From the NCBI GenBank assembly GCA_001662425.1, contig BDDC01000333.1:1-64000 (forward strand): a DNA stretch of 64,000 nt, in the 5' to 3' direction. Positions 23,392 through 35,897 of the stretch are shown here, piece after piece. Every line of letters begins with the position of its first letter. Position 1 is the stretch's first letter. The stretch comes from Chlamydomonas sphaeroides. Lineage: Eukaryota > Chlorophyta > Chlorophyceae > Chlamydomonadales > Chlamydomonadaceae. The notes beneath the pieces were generated by a model, which saw only the letters and a program-made list of their open reading frames with translations, did not search any database and was not told the DNA's origin. A program made the position numbers and the translations under genes.

Positions 23392-23784
23392 NNNNNNNNN
23401 NNNNNNNNNNNNNNNNNNNNNNNNNNNNNNNNNNNNNNNNNNNNNNNNNNNNNNNNNNNNNNNNNNNNNNNNNNNNNNNNNNNNNNNNNNNNNNNNNNNN
23501 NNNNNNNNNNNNNNNNNNNNNNNNNNNNNNNNNNNNNNNNNNNNNNNNNNNNNNNNNNNNNNNNNNNNNNNNNNNNNNNNNNNNNNNNNNNNNNNNNNNN
23601 NNNNNNNNNNNNNNNNNNNNNNNNNNNNNNNNNNNNNNNNNNNNNNNNNNNNNNNNNNNNNNNNNNNNNNNNNNNNNNNNNNNNNNNNNNNNNNNNNNNN
23701 NNNNNNNNNNNNNNNNNNNNNNNNNNNNNNNNNNNNNNNNNNNNNNNNNNNNNNNNNNNNNNNNNNNNNNNNNNNNNNNNNNNN
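23392..23784. other. Assembly gap (393 N)
   Basis: Run of unknown bases. Sequence between the 3' end of the LRR gene and the next contig part is missing, and the true distance may differ. Confidence 1.
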
Positions 23785-25794
23785 CCATGTATTGGGGGCT
23801 CCGTTGGCTGCTACTGGCGCGGGGCCATGACATCCCAGCCCAACCCAACGCAACGGGGACCGAACCTGTGCAATGGGGTTCCCAATTACAACCAGAAGGA
23901 TGCCAGGAGAGGAGCAGAGACCACCTTGCAACAACCGCTCTGGCACCCCAGGTGCTCAGCAACCCGACCGGTTAGCAGGCGTCCTTGAATGGCGGTGTAG
24001 AACGGTAACAGGAAGCAATGGGGAGAGCGGGTTAGGCTGGCTGGCCGACGGGCTGCGCGGGAAGTAAGCTGGCTGGCTGAGGTGCCATTGTGGCGGGGCG
24101 GGGCCAGGAAGGGGGGCGTTGGAGATTGGCTGGGGGCCAGGAGGGCGCTCCTGCTGGAGGCTGAGTCAGCAACCTCGCGGGCGGTGGCGCAAGGAAAGCC
24201 CAGGGCCTGTGGTGGCCGCTCAGGCAGCGCGGCGGCAGCTGGCCGAGGCAAGGGGCGGGAGCTGGCGCGTGGCTGGCTGGGCGTTACATCGCGGCGCAGA
24301 GCCCAGATGGGCTCCTCCTGGCAGAGCCCACCACTCGCCGCAGGCCGGCTGCGCCTGCTGCGTCAGCCGCAGTCGTGGGCCCTGGAGGCGCAGGTAGAGT
24401 CCCACACACGAGCGCATGTGGGCACATGTCAGGCACTGCCGTGCGCCGCGTGGGTCCTACGAGTCGCCGCTGCCCGCTGCCACGCGCGTGGCCGACCCTG
24501 CCGCCCACGTCACGACCCACCGTCGACCTAACGCACCGCGCAGGCCGCGGCCTTTATCTCGCCCCCGCCGCACTACCGTACAACAGCTCCAGCTTGCCGT
24601 ACAGGCTTCGTTGGCGTACACGGCCAGAGCCTTTGGCGTACAGGGAGCGGCGGCGGCGCTGTGCGCGCCGCGCATGCCGCCCTGCGTGCCCGCCGCTCCC
24701 GCTTCCACGTCCCGTACAACACACGTCGCAAAACAACACCGCCGGGGCATGCCTTGCTGGGATCGATGACTGGGCCTCCCGCCTCACGTTCCCCGCTCTC
24801 TCTCGGTTCTCCCACGCAGTGCGGGGCAGGGCGTGCGCTAGGCCGGCGCCCGCTTGCTGTCCCCCTCTCCCTCTCTCTGGCGCGTCCCCCGCCTGGGCGG
24901 CAACCGCCGGCCCGCCAGCGGCCCGGTAGGCCACCGCCCTCCCCCCCACACACACCGTGCGCGGCCCACAGCGGCGGCGCTAGTGCCGCAAGTGGTCCCG
25001 GCCTGCAAAACTGGCATGCCGGCCAGAGCCTGGCCGGCCGCGTCCGCGAGCAGTTTCCGCCACAAGGCGCGCACGCGATGCGCCCAACCCTCGCAGGCGC
25101 CTGCCCTCTCCCCTCTGCCTCCCACACACAGCAGCCCCCCTTTGCAGCATCGCGTACACAGGTCGTCGGTTGGGATGGCGGGCGGCGATGGCGCCCTGTG
25201 CGCAGCCCAATAGCTGCCATCGCGGCGCTCATGCTCTTGTGTGTGAGCGTTCATGTGCGGCCGCCGGCGGCGCTGTGCCGGCGGCCCTATCTCGGCCCGC
25301 CGCGCACCCCGCATCCCGACCCGCTATGCACGGGAAGCGGCGCCGCCGGGGCCGCACACCCCTATGAGCTCCGCAATGGTGGGCCACGGCGCCATGCGCC
25401 GCCGCCTCCATGCGCCAACCGCCGCCCTGCTGGGGCCGCCTGCAGCCGCCGCCCGCCGCCTGCCGCTGCGCAACAAGGCAGCCGCCGCCGCCTGCAGCCG
25501 CCCGGCGCCTCAGCGCCCACGTCGTCGTTCACCGGCGCCGTCGGCTCCGGCCGTCCCTCCGTGGTATGCTGCTAGAACCCCACGGCGCGCGTGCCGCCGT
25601 CAGCCCAACCCCCATACCTCGCCGGTACGGTGCGCCGCCCTGCTACCCCCACTCCCCCAGTCTTTACCACCATGCACAAACCCCGCTTCGGCCGGCCCCC
25701 GCCAACCTTCTCGATGCATGCGGCCATGCCCACACAGAGCAGTAGACAGGCAGGCCTACGGCGCCCCGCCCGCTCCTCCCGAGCCCAGCGCCGC
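23785..25794. other. Region without a recognised gene
   Basis: Two kb between the gap and the stop of the U-box gene. Open frames exist on both strands but have unnatural Arg/Pro/Ala/Cys composition, no domain, and no exon chain I could build. Part of it is presumably the 3' UTR of the U-box gene. A cluster of GTAC tetramers lies at 24578-24717. Confidence 0.45.
24578..24717. promoter_or_regulatory. Cluster of five GTAC cores
   Basis: GTAC occurs at 24578, 24599, 24616, 24638 and 24714, four of them as CCGTACA or GGCGTACA. GTAC is the core bound by SBP-domain regulators such as CRR1 in Chlamydomonas. No gene start is identified next to it, so function is speculative. Confidence 0.25.
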
Positions 25795-28700
25795 TCAAGG
25801 CCCCGGCCCGCCCGGAAAGCCCAACTCCGCCAGGATGGCGTTCCGCAGCGCCACGTTGGGCGTGAGCATCTTGTTGGCCAGCGGCTGGCGAGTCACGGGG
25901 CTGGCGTCGTGTTGGCGCAGCCACTCCGCGATGGCGGGCCGGTTGTAGGTGATCCCTGCGTGGGGCGGCGGCACGGCAGGCGGGTGGTGGGGACGCGGCG
26001 CGCCAGTGGGCAAGTGCAGGATGCCTCCCCACCCCAGACGCCCAGGGCATACCGCAGCAAACAACGACACAGCAGCTGGGCGACCCCGGCCCGGCCCGGC
26101 TCAGCGCTCACCGTCGGCAGCCACCACGGGGTCAGCCATGAGCTGCCTGGTGAGGGGGCACAGGAAGCTGGGCGGCAGCTGCTTGAAGTTGCCCATGGAC
26201 CCGGTGCGCGGCATGCCGGGGCCGCCGGGCGGCGGCGGCGGCGGGCCGCCGCCCGGCCCGCCCATGCCCTGCATACCGCCGAGGCCCTGCAGCGCCGCCG
26301 CCGAGGCCGGGTCCAGGCCCATGGGGCCCATGGCCCCTAGCCCCTGCTGGTGACCCATGCGACCGTGGCCGGGGCCGCCGGGGCCGCGCTTGGGGCCGCC
26401 GCCGCCGCCGTCGGAGCCGAAGGCGTTGGCGACGGCAGCGGCGAGGGCCGCGTTGCCGCCCGGCATCTGCTGGCCATGGCCGCCGTGGCCGCCGTGGCCG
26501 ACCGGCGGCATCCGCTGCCCGTGGCCGCCGCCGCCGCCCTGCGCCTGCTGCTGCAGTAGCGCCGCCAGCGCGGCGTTCTGCTGCTGCTGCTGTTGCTGCT
26601 GGTGTTGGTGCTGCTGATGCGGCTGGCCGGGGCTCGGGCCGGGCCCGCCGCCGCCGAGCCCCAGCCCCGCCAGCGCGGCCTGCATCGACGCCCAGTCAAG
26701 GCCGGGTCCGCCGCCGGGTGCGCCAGGGCCACGCAGGCCGCCCGCCGCCGGGCCGCCGCCGCCGAGCCCCAGGTTCGCGAGCGCCTGCGACATGGCGAGA
26801 TTGTTCAGCAGCGCGTTGCCCGCCGGCCCACCGGCGCCGCCGGCCGCCGCCAGCTGCTGCATCTGCTGCTGCAGCGCCTGCTGCTGCGCCTGCATCTGCA
26901 GCGCCGTGCTCTGCGCCGCCAGCTGCTGCTGCAGCGCCGCCGCGGCGCCGTCGAGGCCGCCGCCGCCGCCCGCGGCGGCGGCCGCCGCCGCCTGGCCCAG
27001 CAGCCCCTGCAGCGCGCCAATTCCGCCGCCGCCCATGGCCCCCGGCCCGAACCCCATCATGGCCGCATTGGCCGCCTGCTGCATGCCCAGCAGGCTCTGC
27101 GTCGTGTTGACGCGGAACATGCCGCCGTGGCCGCCGCCGCCGCCACCGCCGTGGCCGCCGGCGGCGTGCGCGGTGCTGGCAGCCAGATAGTCGAGCGCTC
27201 CCGCCGACATGACTCGGGGCATCAGGAAGTCGGCGCCGGGACCGCCGCCGCCGCTGAGCCCCGCCGCCAGGCCGCCGAGGCCGGCCTGGGCTAGCAGCCG
27301 CGCGGCGGCGGCATTGGCGGGGTCGAGGAGGCCGGCGATGCCGGCAGCGGCGCCGGCGTTGACGGCTGCCGCTGCGGCTGCGGCGTTGGCGCCCAGTGCC
27401 TGCATGGCTCGGTCCTGCGCCCACAGCGCCTCCTTCTCGGCCTTGCTCATGCGCTTGTAGCTGCAGCAGGGGATGTATCGGATGGATGTGGGCAGGGCGC
27501 AAGTGTGCAACCCAACACGGGCTACCAGCGTTCGTATTGCCCCGGCCTCAGGGCGATTCTCTCGCTGCTGTCCCCCTATCGCCCCTGGCGGATGAACCCC
27601 TGCCTCACCGCGCCGCCAGCTCCCTGTCGTAGTGAATGTTGTTGGGGTTGAGTTTGTTGGACAGGTTGACGGCGGGCTCGGGCGGCAGGTCGTCGTCAAG
27701 CAGCCGGGCCAGGCTGGCGGCGGCGGTGAGGCCCGTCAGGTTCTGCGTAGAGGAGGACCTGGCGGCGCGGGAGAGGTGGGCAGGGAAATTGGGAGGGGCA
27801 GTGGTAGGTGTCAGTGGGTGGCGGCACGTGGGCGACAGCGCCCCTGCCACGCATCACCCGCCCCTCCAGCCAGCCCCATTGCATGCTCGCCAACCCGGCC
27901 TGCCCCCTGCCTCAAGCCCCGCCTGCCTGGCACTAACCCGGCCACCCCTCCTCCCCGGCCCCTGCCCACCGGCTCATGCTCTTGCCGCCCGCCAGCCCCA
28001 GGTTGGCGGGCACCGTGCTGGTGTCCTTCTGGTAACGGATCACCATGGGCTTGCTGCCCGTCACGCTGGGCGCTGGCTGGCCGTCTAGTGACATCTTCGC
28101 AGCCACCGCGTGCTGGGTGGGGCGGGAGAGAGGGGCGGACCGAGGAGGTGGGCCATGGGAGGAAAGCGTGCACCTGGTTTCTCGCAGCATGTCGGCTCGG
28201 GTGAAGGCCGAGCTTAGCAGGTCGGAGGCCCCCTGCCTGTGCCCCAGCCTCCGGGTCGCCGCCTGTCATGGTGCCCGGCCGTCTTGCCGGCACCCCGTGC
28301 CTGCCTGCCCCCCGGCCCCACCTGCGGCGCCAGGTAGTTGACGAAGGCGAAGGTCTTGCCCGGGAACACGCGCACGCTCTCCAGGGGCCCGAAGCGGCTG
28401 CAGGGGAGGCGGCGGGGCACGGGTTCAGGCGGGCGAGCAGTGCGCTGGGGATGAGGCCGAGGCAGGGATGTCATGGGCTGCAAGGCGGCCGTGCTGCCCC
28501 GCTCTCTGCCTGCCACGACATTACCATGCAATTGCAACCCGCGCTCATGCAACTCACGCAAACAGCAGCTCCATGGCTAGCTTGTTGGGTTTGAGCGGGA
28601 TGTTCCCCAGCCACAGGTGCCGGCTGGGCTTGCCCTCCGGCACGTCCACGGCGCCGTCGCCGTCGCCGCTGGCGCCGCTAGGGCCGCCGGCGCCATCCTC

Positions 28701-31700
28701 GCCTGTGCCGTCGCCGGTGCCGTCGCCGGTGCCAGCGCTGGCGGCGGCGGCGGCAAGGTGTGCGGCATGCAGAGCAGCGAAGTCGCCGACGCTGGCGGCG
28801 CCGCCGAGGGCGGCGGCGGCGGCAGCGGCGGCGCCGCCGGTCCCAAGCCCGACCAGGTGGTCCACGGAGCCGTGGTGGTAGCCGCCGAGGCCGCGGTGCA
28901 TCGGAGCCGGCGGCGGCGGCGCCGGTGCCTGCGACGGCGCTGGCGCCGGTGCCGGCGGTGGCCGCGGCGGCGGCGGCGCCGCCGCCGCCTGCAGCAGGAC
29001 GGCGTGCAGCGCAGCCTGCTGGTCCGGCGGCAGCAGCCCCTGCATGGCGGCCTCGAGCGCGCCGGGGCCGAAGCCCGCCGCTGCCAGGGCTGCGTCAAGG
29101 TCGCCCGCCAGGCCCAGGCCCAGCAGGCTGTCGTCGGCGGCGGGTGGAGGCGGAGGAGCCGCCGCCGCGGCGGCCGCTGCCGCCGCCGTGGCCGCGGCGG
29201 CCGTCACGTCGCCGTCGGCGGCGCAGAACCGCACGATGAGCGCCTTGCCCTCGTACGACAGGTGCTGTACGGCTCGGCCGTGGAGGGCGTGGGCGGCGCG
29301 CGAGGCGTCCTCGGGGCGGGAGAAGAGCACCATGGCGGACAGGGTGCCCGGGGCCACCATGCAGTCCTGCGGGCAGGTGGTGGTGGTGGGGCCGGTTACG
29401 GTTGCGTCGGGACCGCAGGCACAAACGGACGCAAGCTACAAGGCAAGCGGGTAATGACCAGCGTGTTCGGCCCTGCCGCCCCCGGCAACCGCCCCACCTG
29501 CACGGGCCCGAACTGCGAGCACAGCGCCTGCAGCGCGCCCGGCGGCAGCCCAGCGTTCACGTTGCCCATCCACAGCTGGCGCGACGGCCCCCGGCTTGGC
29601 TCGTCGGCCAGGTTCCACATGTCCGCGTCGGTGCCCGCCGCCGCAAGCGCCTCCGACAGCGGCGGCGGCGGCGGCGACATCAGCCGCCGCTGCCGCACCG
29701 CGTCGGCGGCGTCCGCGGCGGCCGCCATGTTGGCAAGGTCCGCGTGGCTGCCGCCGGCGCTCGGCGGCCAGGCACCGCCGGCGCTGTCGCCGCCAAGCAG
29801 CGGTGGCGGCGCCGCCGCCGAGGGCAGGAAGTTGTTGCTGGCGCCGGCGCGCTGCAGGCCGACCTGCGGTGGCGGCGCCGCCGCCGCCGGCGCGGCGCCG
29901 AGCCAGGCGTGAGGGTCCTGCGCCGCCGCCGCCGCGTGCGCGGCCTGCAGCGCCGCCATGTGCGGCGGCAGGCCGTCGATGGAGCCGCCGAGGCTGTCCG
30001 AGTACACGCTGCCGTCGCCGGCTCCGCCGGCAGAGCTCGGCGGGTACCCGCTGCCGCCGCCGCCGCCGCCGCCGTGCGACATCATCCGGCCGCCACCGCT
30101 GGCTGCGGCCGGCAGGCCGGCGGCGCCGCCGGCGTCGAGCAGGCTGCCGCCGGTGGTCTGCGGCAGCGGCACAGAGCCGTCGTGCGTGGTGCCGCCGCTG
30201 CCCGGCGGCATGCCGAGCGCGCCGCTACCGTATTGCCCGCTCGCGCCGCCGCCAAAGCCAGCGGCGGGACCGCCCTCGAACATGCCGAAGGCGCTGCCGC
30301 CGCCGCCGCCGCCGAAGCCTGAGTCGTCCGACAGGAATGAGCCCTTGGACACCACGCGCCGCATGCCCAGCATGCCACCGGGCCCGGCGGCGCCGTACGG
30401 CATCGTAATCTGCTGGTCCATGGTCGACAGCGCCGTCTGCGGCCTTCCGCCAGGAGAGGCAAACGCAAACATGTCAGACGTCGGCGGCTGGGCAGCCGCG
30501 GCCAAGTCGGCGGCCGCCTGCGCCAGCTCTGGTGGCGGCGGCGGCGGCGGCGGCGGCGGAGCAAGTGGCGGCGGCGCCGCCGCCTCCGGTGGCGGCGGCG
30601 GCGGCGCCGGGGGTGGCGCCGCCGCGACGCGCAGGCTCTCGGCCTGTGCTAGGGCGATGAGGCGTGCCTCCTCCGCCGCTTGCGCCGCGGCCTCGGCCTC
30701 CAGCTGCCGCCGGCGCTGCTCCAGTGCCGCCTCGTACTCCTCCTCAGCCGCCCTGCGGCCGAAGTCAGGGCCCAAGGCATGCCGCTCGTCAAATCGCATC
30801 CGCCCCAGGGCCCAGGACCCCGGCGCCATGAGCTCCTCACCAACGCCGCGCCCTGACACCTGCAGGAGCCCGCGAAGCAGCCGAGCCCAGAACGCAACCC
30901 GACTGGACACGACCTCCACTTGCCTGCGCTTCCGCTCCAGCTCCTCCTTGAGCCGACGCGCCTCCTCGCCCTCGCCGGGCGACTGCTGCCCAGGCGCTGG
31001 CGAGGGCCCGCCGGGCGAGCCGCCCACGGCGCCGCCGAGCTCGTGACCCCCGGCAGAGGCCTTGTGGGGCTGCGGGTGGTGCTGGGGTGCGGCGTGGTGG
31101 TGCTTGGCGGGGCCGCTGGCGGAGCCCGAGCGCTTGCTGCCCTGCGCGCCCTCCTCCTGAGGCACGCGGGCAGGGGCGGCGGCATCAGCAGGAGGAGCAG
31201 TGCCAGAGTGTCGGGGGGCACCGGGCGTCGTCCGGCCCCGATGACCCCAACGCCCAACCCCCATGCGAATTCCTGCCTCGCAGCCCCGTCCCCCCTCAAA
31301 AGGCGCTGCGGCTCAACACCCCACACCCCGCGCACTGTCTTCTGCAACGCCCCCAAGTCAGCGCACCTCCAGCTCCCGCAGCAGCGCGTCCTGCGCTGCC
31401 CGTGCCGCCGCCTCGGTCGCCTGCTCTAGCATCTGCGGCAGCCAGGTAGGCAGCAGGAGGAGGAGGGGCAAAAGTCAGCCGGCAGACAGGCAGGAACCGA
31501 GCTGAACAGCGCCGCCAGGCCAGGGCACCGGCGAGGACGGGCGCATGCCACGAAACAGCGACACAAACCCGAGGGCCCAGCTGTCAAGCCCGGGCGGTGG
31601 CAGGCGTAGGCTAGCAGGTTGGGCCGCGAGCGAGGCACCATGTCACCCCGCACCTGCGCCGCCGCCAAGTGCTTCCGCGCGCGCGCCAGCTGCAGTGCGT

Positions 31701-34700
31701 TGGCTCCCCCCCGCGTGCGGCGTAGGAAGTCCAGCCCCGGCCCCGCCGCCTCCACGAAGGCCGCCAGCAGTGGCGCCAGGCCGCCGGCCGCAAGCATGTG
31801 GAGCGCCGTGGCGCCGTCGCGGTCGGCGGCGTTGACGCCGTCGGCCGCCGGACCTGCCGCCGCAAGCAGCCTGGCGGCGGCGCAGACGGCGGCCATGACG
31901 TCAGCGCCCCTGACGGCGTCGTGGATGAACATGCAGTGGCAGGCGTAGCGGCAGCAGCCGACGGCAAGCAGGCCGGCGGCGGCGGTGCCGCCGCCGCCGG
32001 CGTCGGCGCCGTCGTCGAAGCGGACGCTGTCGGCGCCGCCGGCCTCCGTGAGGTGCCGTACGACGCCGGCCAGGCAGGCGAGCAAGTGCGAGGCGTAGGT
32101 GGCGGCGGAGCCGCCGCCAGCCGTCGTGATCACGGCGGTGCCGCCGCCGTCGGCGGCACCGTCAGGCGCTGCCGCCGCCAGCATGGCTCCCGCCACCGTC
32201 AGCGAGTGGAGGTGCACAAGAAACAGGTCCTTGCTGCCGTAGATGCTGGCAGTGGCGGCCGCCGCCGCCGGGCCCTGGCCCTGGCCCGCCGCCGCCGCCG
32301 CGGCGTGCTGCGCCGCCGCCGCGGCAGCCTGCTGCTGCTCCAGGCCGGCCCTAGCTGCGGCCGCCATGCGGACAACCTGCTCCAGCACCTCGGCCCGCCG
32401 GCCGCCGAGCTGCAGCGCCGCCGCGCCCGGGAACCGTACGAGCAGCACGTGCAGCGTACGGAGTACGACAGCCTGCAGCCGTACGTCGGACGCGGCGCGC
32501 GATGTGGCGAGCACGGCGTCAGCGGCCTGGCGGAGTAGCGGCATGAGTGACCCAGCGCTGTCTGCCGCCGGCAGGTCTGTCCCGTTGCTGCTCGCGACGC
32601 CGGCGGCGGCGGGTGTATGCGAGGCGGCGGCCGAGGCCACGACGGCGATGTAGTCGAGGCAGTGCTTTACCAGGGGGTCGTCCTGCACACACGACACGAA
32701 TGGAGGTAGGGAGGAAGGACAGGGTTGGGCAACCACAGCGCCGTACAATCAGAGCGAGGCCAAGGACGGCCGCTGGGCAGGTGCCCATCCGAACCCATCA
32801 ACCCGCTGCCCCTCGCCCCCACCTGCAGGTGGCAGCTCTGCAGCATGGACACCACCACCCGCAGAACGGGGTCGCTCAGCAGCGGCCACGCCTGCGCCAG
32901 CGGGCCACCGCCGGCCCCGCCGGCAGCGGCGGCGCCGGGCGCGGTCCTGAGGCCCAGGCAGGTGCTGGCCAGGCGGCCCAGGCTCCACACGGCGGCGCGC
33001 GCGACCTCGATGTACCTGCAGAGTGAGGGGTCGGGGCAGTGAGCACGTTAACCTGGCTTGCGGCCAGGCTCGGGACGCCCCTGGGGTGGCAGCCCATGCT
33101 CCCACGCCACCGTCACGTGCCCTGCGCTGCCCTGCTTCCCCGAGCCGCCGCCACCTCACTTGTCCTGCAGCTGCAGCCGCGCTATGTTGGCCACCGTCAC
33201 AATGGCGTCAAGCAGCTCCTCGCCGCCGCGGGGGGCAGCAGCAGAGCCGCCGTTGGCGGCCGCGGCCTCGTCGCCCGTCGCCGCCGCCGCTGCAGTGGCT
33301 GCGGCCGCCGCTGCGGCGCAGCCCATCTCCGCCAGCAGCATGGCGCCCGCCTCCTGCACGTTGAGGTCGCGCCCGCAGCCGGACAGGCCTGGCGGAGGGG
33401 GAGGCCACGGGGTGGTGCGGCAGGGACGGCAGGAGCGTCGGGCCACCCGCACCCTCGCACCATCCCGCGCCACCATCCCGCACCGCTGCACCCCTGCGTT
33501 GACCCCTGCGCGCCCCGGTCAGCCGCCACGACCCCTGCTGCCGCCCTCACCCTGCATAACCAGGCCGTAGCCGCCAGCAGCCAGCAGCTCCGCAGTATTG
33601 CCCGGGTGCAGCAGGCACGCGTAGTGCAGGCAGCGCAGGATGTCCGACACGGGCCCGCAGCCGCCCTCGCCGCCGCCGGCCGCGGGAGTGGCCGCGCCGT
33701 CCGCGGCCACCGCGGCGCTGCCGGCGGCGGCGTCCGCAGGGGCTGCCGGGTCGGGCAGCTGCGGCGCTGCCGGCAGGAAGCGCGGCAGGGCGGCCAGCAG
33801 CTCCCGCACCGCGCCGCGCTCGCATAGCACCTCCTGCGTGCCCCTGCGCGGTGAGGGGAGGAAAGGTGAGGTCCGGCGTGGGAGGTTCAAGGAGCACGGG
33901 GAAACCGCCGGCTGTGGCAGTCCAGGGCTCTGTCTGCCGCCGCTGCCGCGCCGGCAGGCTGCCGCCGCCGCATAGCCACCGCGGGTGCGGCCGCGTTGTG
34001 GGGCCATGTGGGTCGGGAGTGCAACGCCCGCTGACCCCGGGAGCCTGCCGGCTGAGGCAAAGGCCAACGGCTAGGGGCGTCCCGCTGCCTCACTTGTCAT
34101 AGTAGCAGCGGCAGTTTAGGCAGCCGCTGAGCGACAGCAGCGCCTTGACCGCCGCCACCGCCACCGGCGCGCTGCCGCCCGAGGACCGCAGCGTCTCCAC
34201 CACCGCCGACACGGCGTCCGCCACGGACGCGGACTGCGCACAGGAGAAATCCATGGGCGAGAAGGTGGGAGGTGCGGGTGAGGCCGTGGCGCGTGTGGAG
34301 CGGGCAGGCAGCTTCGGCGAGGCGGCATGAGCCGTTGCTCTGCCGCCAGGCGGCCGCGTAACTGGGTCCCCGCCCCGCCGCCGCCTTCGTGGGCTCACGT
34401 CCCGTTCGAGGTCGGTACATGCGGAGCAACTTTGGCCCAATGCCTCCACGGCTGCGCAGGCGGCTACTTGCACCTGCACGTGCAGGGGTGGTTTGACGGG
34501 TACGAGCGTTGAGTGCAGGCACGCCACAGCGTCGTCGATCAACGCAAGTCGATCGAGCGGCGCCCAGGATGTGCCTGGTGCGGCTGCGCCGAAGAACCGC
34601 GCAGGGCACGGTGTTCGCAATGCATAACGGGATCGCGCCCAGTTGGGCCGCCAGCACAACTTTGGCCCCCGTTGCTGCCTTGAACCAGCCCACGATGCGA

Positions 34701-35003
34701 TGTGAAGGCAAGCAAGCATGGCTGTGGGGTGGGCCTACCGACCGCGCGGTCGGGGGGCGGATAAGCCTCGTCCCCGCCCCAACTTGCCTCAGGCCCAGTT
34801 GCCGCTCTAAGCGCTCCAATTATGCTGCTCCATAGCCGCTTGACGACTTCTGGCGGCCACGACTTCGGCGCAGTATCCTGGGCATGCGCTCGCACAAGCT
34901 GCAGAAGCGAGCACACCCGCTGCGCATCTGACGCTTGTCCAGCATGCGCTGCTTGTAGCTCCGCTAGCAGCTCGGCTAGCGGGCTTGTTGCGCTCGTCGC
35001 CAT
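25795..35003 (-). CDS. ARM/ankyrin/coiled-coil/tandem-RRM/U-box protein
   Basis: Sixteen exons sum to 2188 codons plus stop in one frame: 35003-34739, 34574-34399, 34233-34094, 33843-33551, 33388-33160, 33015-32823, 32682-31654, 31432-31367, 31156-30924, 30752-29498, 29366-28558, 28397-28322, 28112-27970, 27758-27609, 27460-26112, 25955-25795. Residues 1-650 are helical armadillo/HEAT-like repeats, 700-775 ankyrin-like (GATALHMLAAGG), 855-925 a charged coiled coil. RRM1 (about 1265-1342) has RNP2-like LWMGNV and SAMVLFSR. RRM2 (1541-1615) has LWLGNI and RNP1 KTFAFVNY. The C-terminal U-box (2113-2180) reads FLCPLTRQLMADPVV, DGITYNR, AIAEWLR, SPVTRQPL. Gln/Ala/Gly-rich linkers separate the domains. 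U-boxes bind E2 enzymes, so this is probably an RNA-binding ubiquitin ligase; that role is inference. The first intron's acceptor is ambiguous (34574 or 34583). Splitting into two genes is possible but no start or TGTAA supports it. Confidence 0.8.
26575..26625 (-). repeat. CAG/CAA run coding Gln/His-rich tract
   Basis: On the minus strand, CAGCAG codons with CAC interruptions give a QHQHQQQQQQQQ stretch in the linker before the U-box. Confidence 0.8.
30753..30923 (-). other. GC-AG intron inside coiled coil
   Basis: Donor CGCAG|GCAAGT is a perfect GC-donor consensus, and the acceptor is CGGCCGCAG|GGC. The intron is 171 bases with no in-frame stop, so the region also reads through. Removal joins LKEELERKRR to AAEEEYEAALEQRRRQLEAE and restores an unbroken heptad pattern. 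Confidence 0.65.
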
Positions 35004-35897
35004 AGCTTGCCTCTGCGCTCAACTCATGCTGCTACGTAGTATTATCATAGCCGTGTGGCTCTCAAACTTCGTCACTGTGCAGTTGGGTGAAGGAACGAGT
35101 GCTTCAAGCTGTGCAAGCGCGAGTGCGCGACGTCCTCCGTTGATGCAGCGTGGTCGCCGAGCCGCCTCGGGAGGCTGCAATTGCTATCTTACAGTATTAC
35201 GAGTCGATACAACAGTCCCTGGAGCCGCTATAACGCTCAGGGAGATAACCGCGGCCCACGGGCCGTCCTTGCTTTAAGTACGTCTTTTGCGGCGCCCAGA
35301 TGAGTGCAACAAAATGGCTGTGGATACTTGACATTGCCGCAAAAAAACCGGGTCATAGAGGGTGCGGCTTGCGCCGCGTCTGGCCCAGCTTCGCAATTTT
35401 TCCGCCAGGCAGCCTGGCTGCAGAAGTCAGCAGCAAATAGCTCAACATGCAGTACATACACACACGAGCACAAAATCATGGCCTCGCGGGGTTCACTCTG
35501 CCGCATGCGCCAGCCGCACACAACCCTACCGGGAACGTACCGGACCACGCGCAGCCCCTCGCCGCCGCACGAGCCCGCACACGTTCCCCTCCCCCCGCCT
35601 GAACCCCTCCTCCCGACTAACGGGAGGCATCAAGCGCCAGCCAGGGGCAACCCCTCCAGTGAGGCCTGTCCTGGCTGCCGACCCTTGCACTGCGCCGCGG
35701 CCCTTGTCCGCCCGCTGCCATGCATGCAGTCCCGGCCCCGGGTGCCGCGGCGGCCCCTCACGCTCCACTCCCCCTGCAGCCCACCACAGTGTCACAGTTC
35801 TGCACAGTTCAGCTCACGCGCTCGCGCACGCGCACAAGCCGCCAACGCAAGTTCGGAAACTCCAGCAGCGCACGCCGACAGCACGCGCTCCCTGCCA
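35004..35897. other. Intergenic region
   Basis: Lower-GC DNA upstream of the U-box gene start, then the 3' flank of the AN1 zinc-finger gene. It includes a minus-strand TGTAA (35189-35193). No gene seen. Confidence 0.55.
35189..35193 (-). terminator. Minus-strand TGTAA signal, AN1 gene
   Basis: TTACA on the + strand, 705 bases beyond the AN1 gene stop. It is the only match I noticed in that interval, so it is a candidate 3' end. Confidence 0.4.

Noticed and set aside
24661..25575. 304-codon + strand frame
   Set aside because: Rich in Pro/Ala/Arg/Cys, one short hydrophobic patch only, and the + and - frames are equally open; not supported as a gene.
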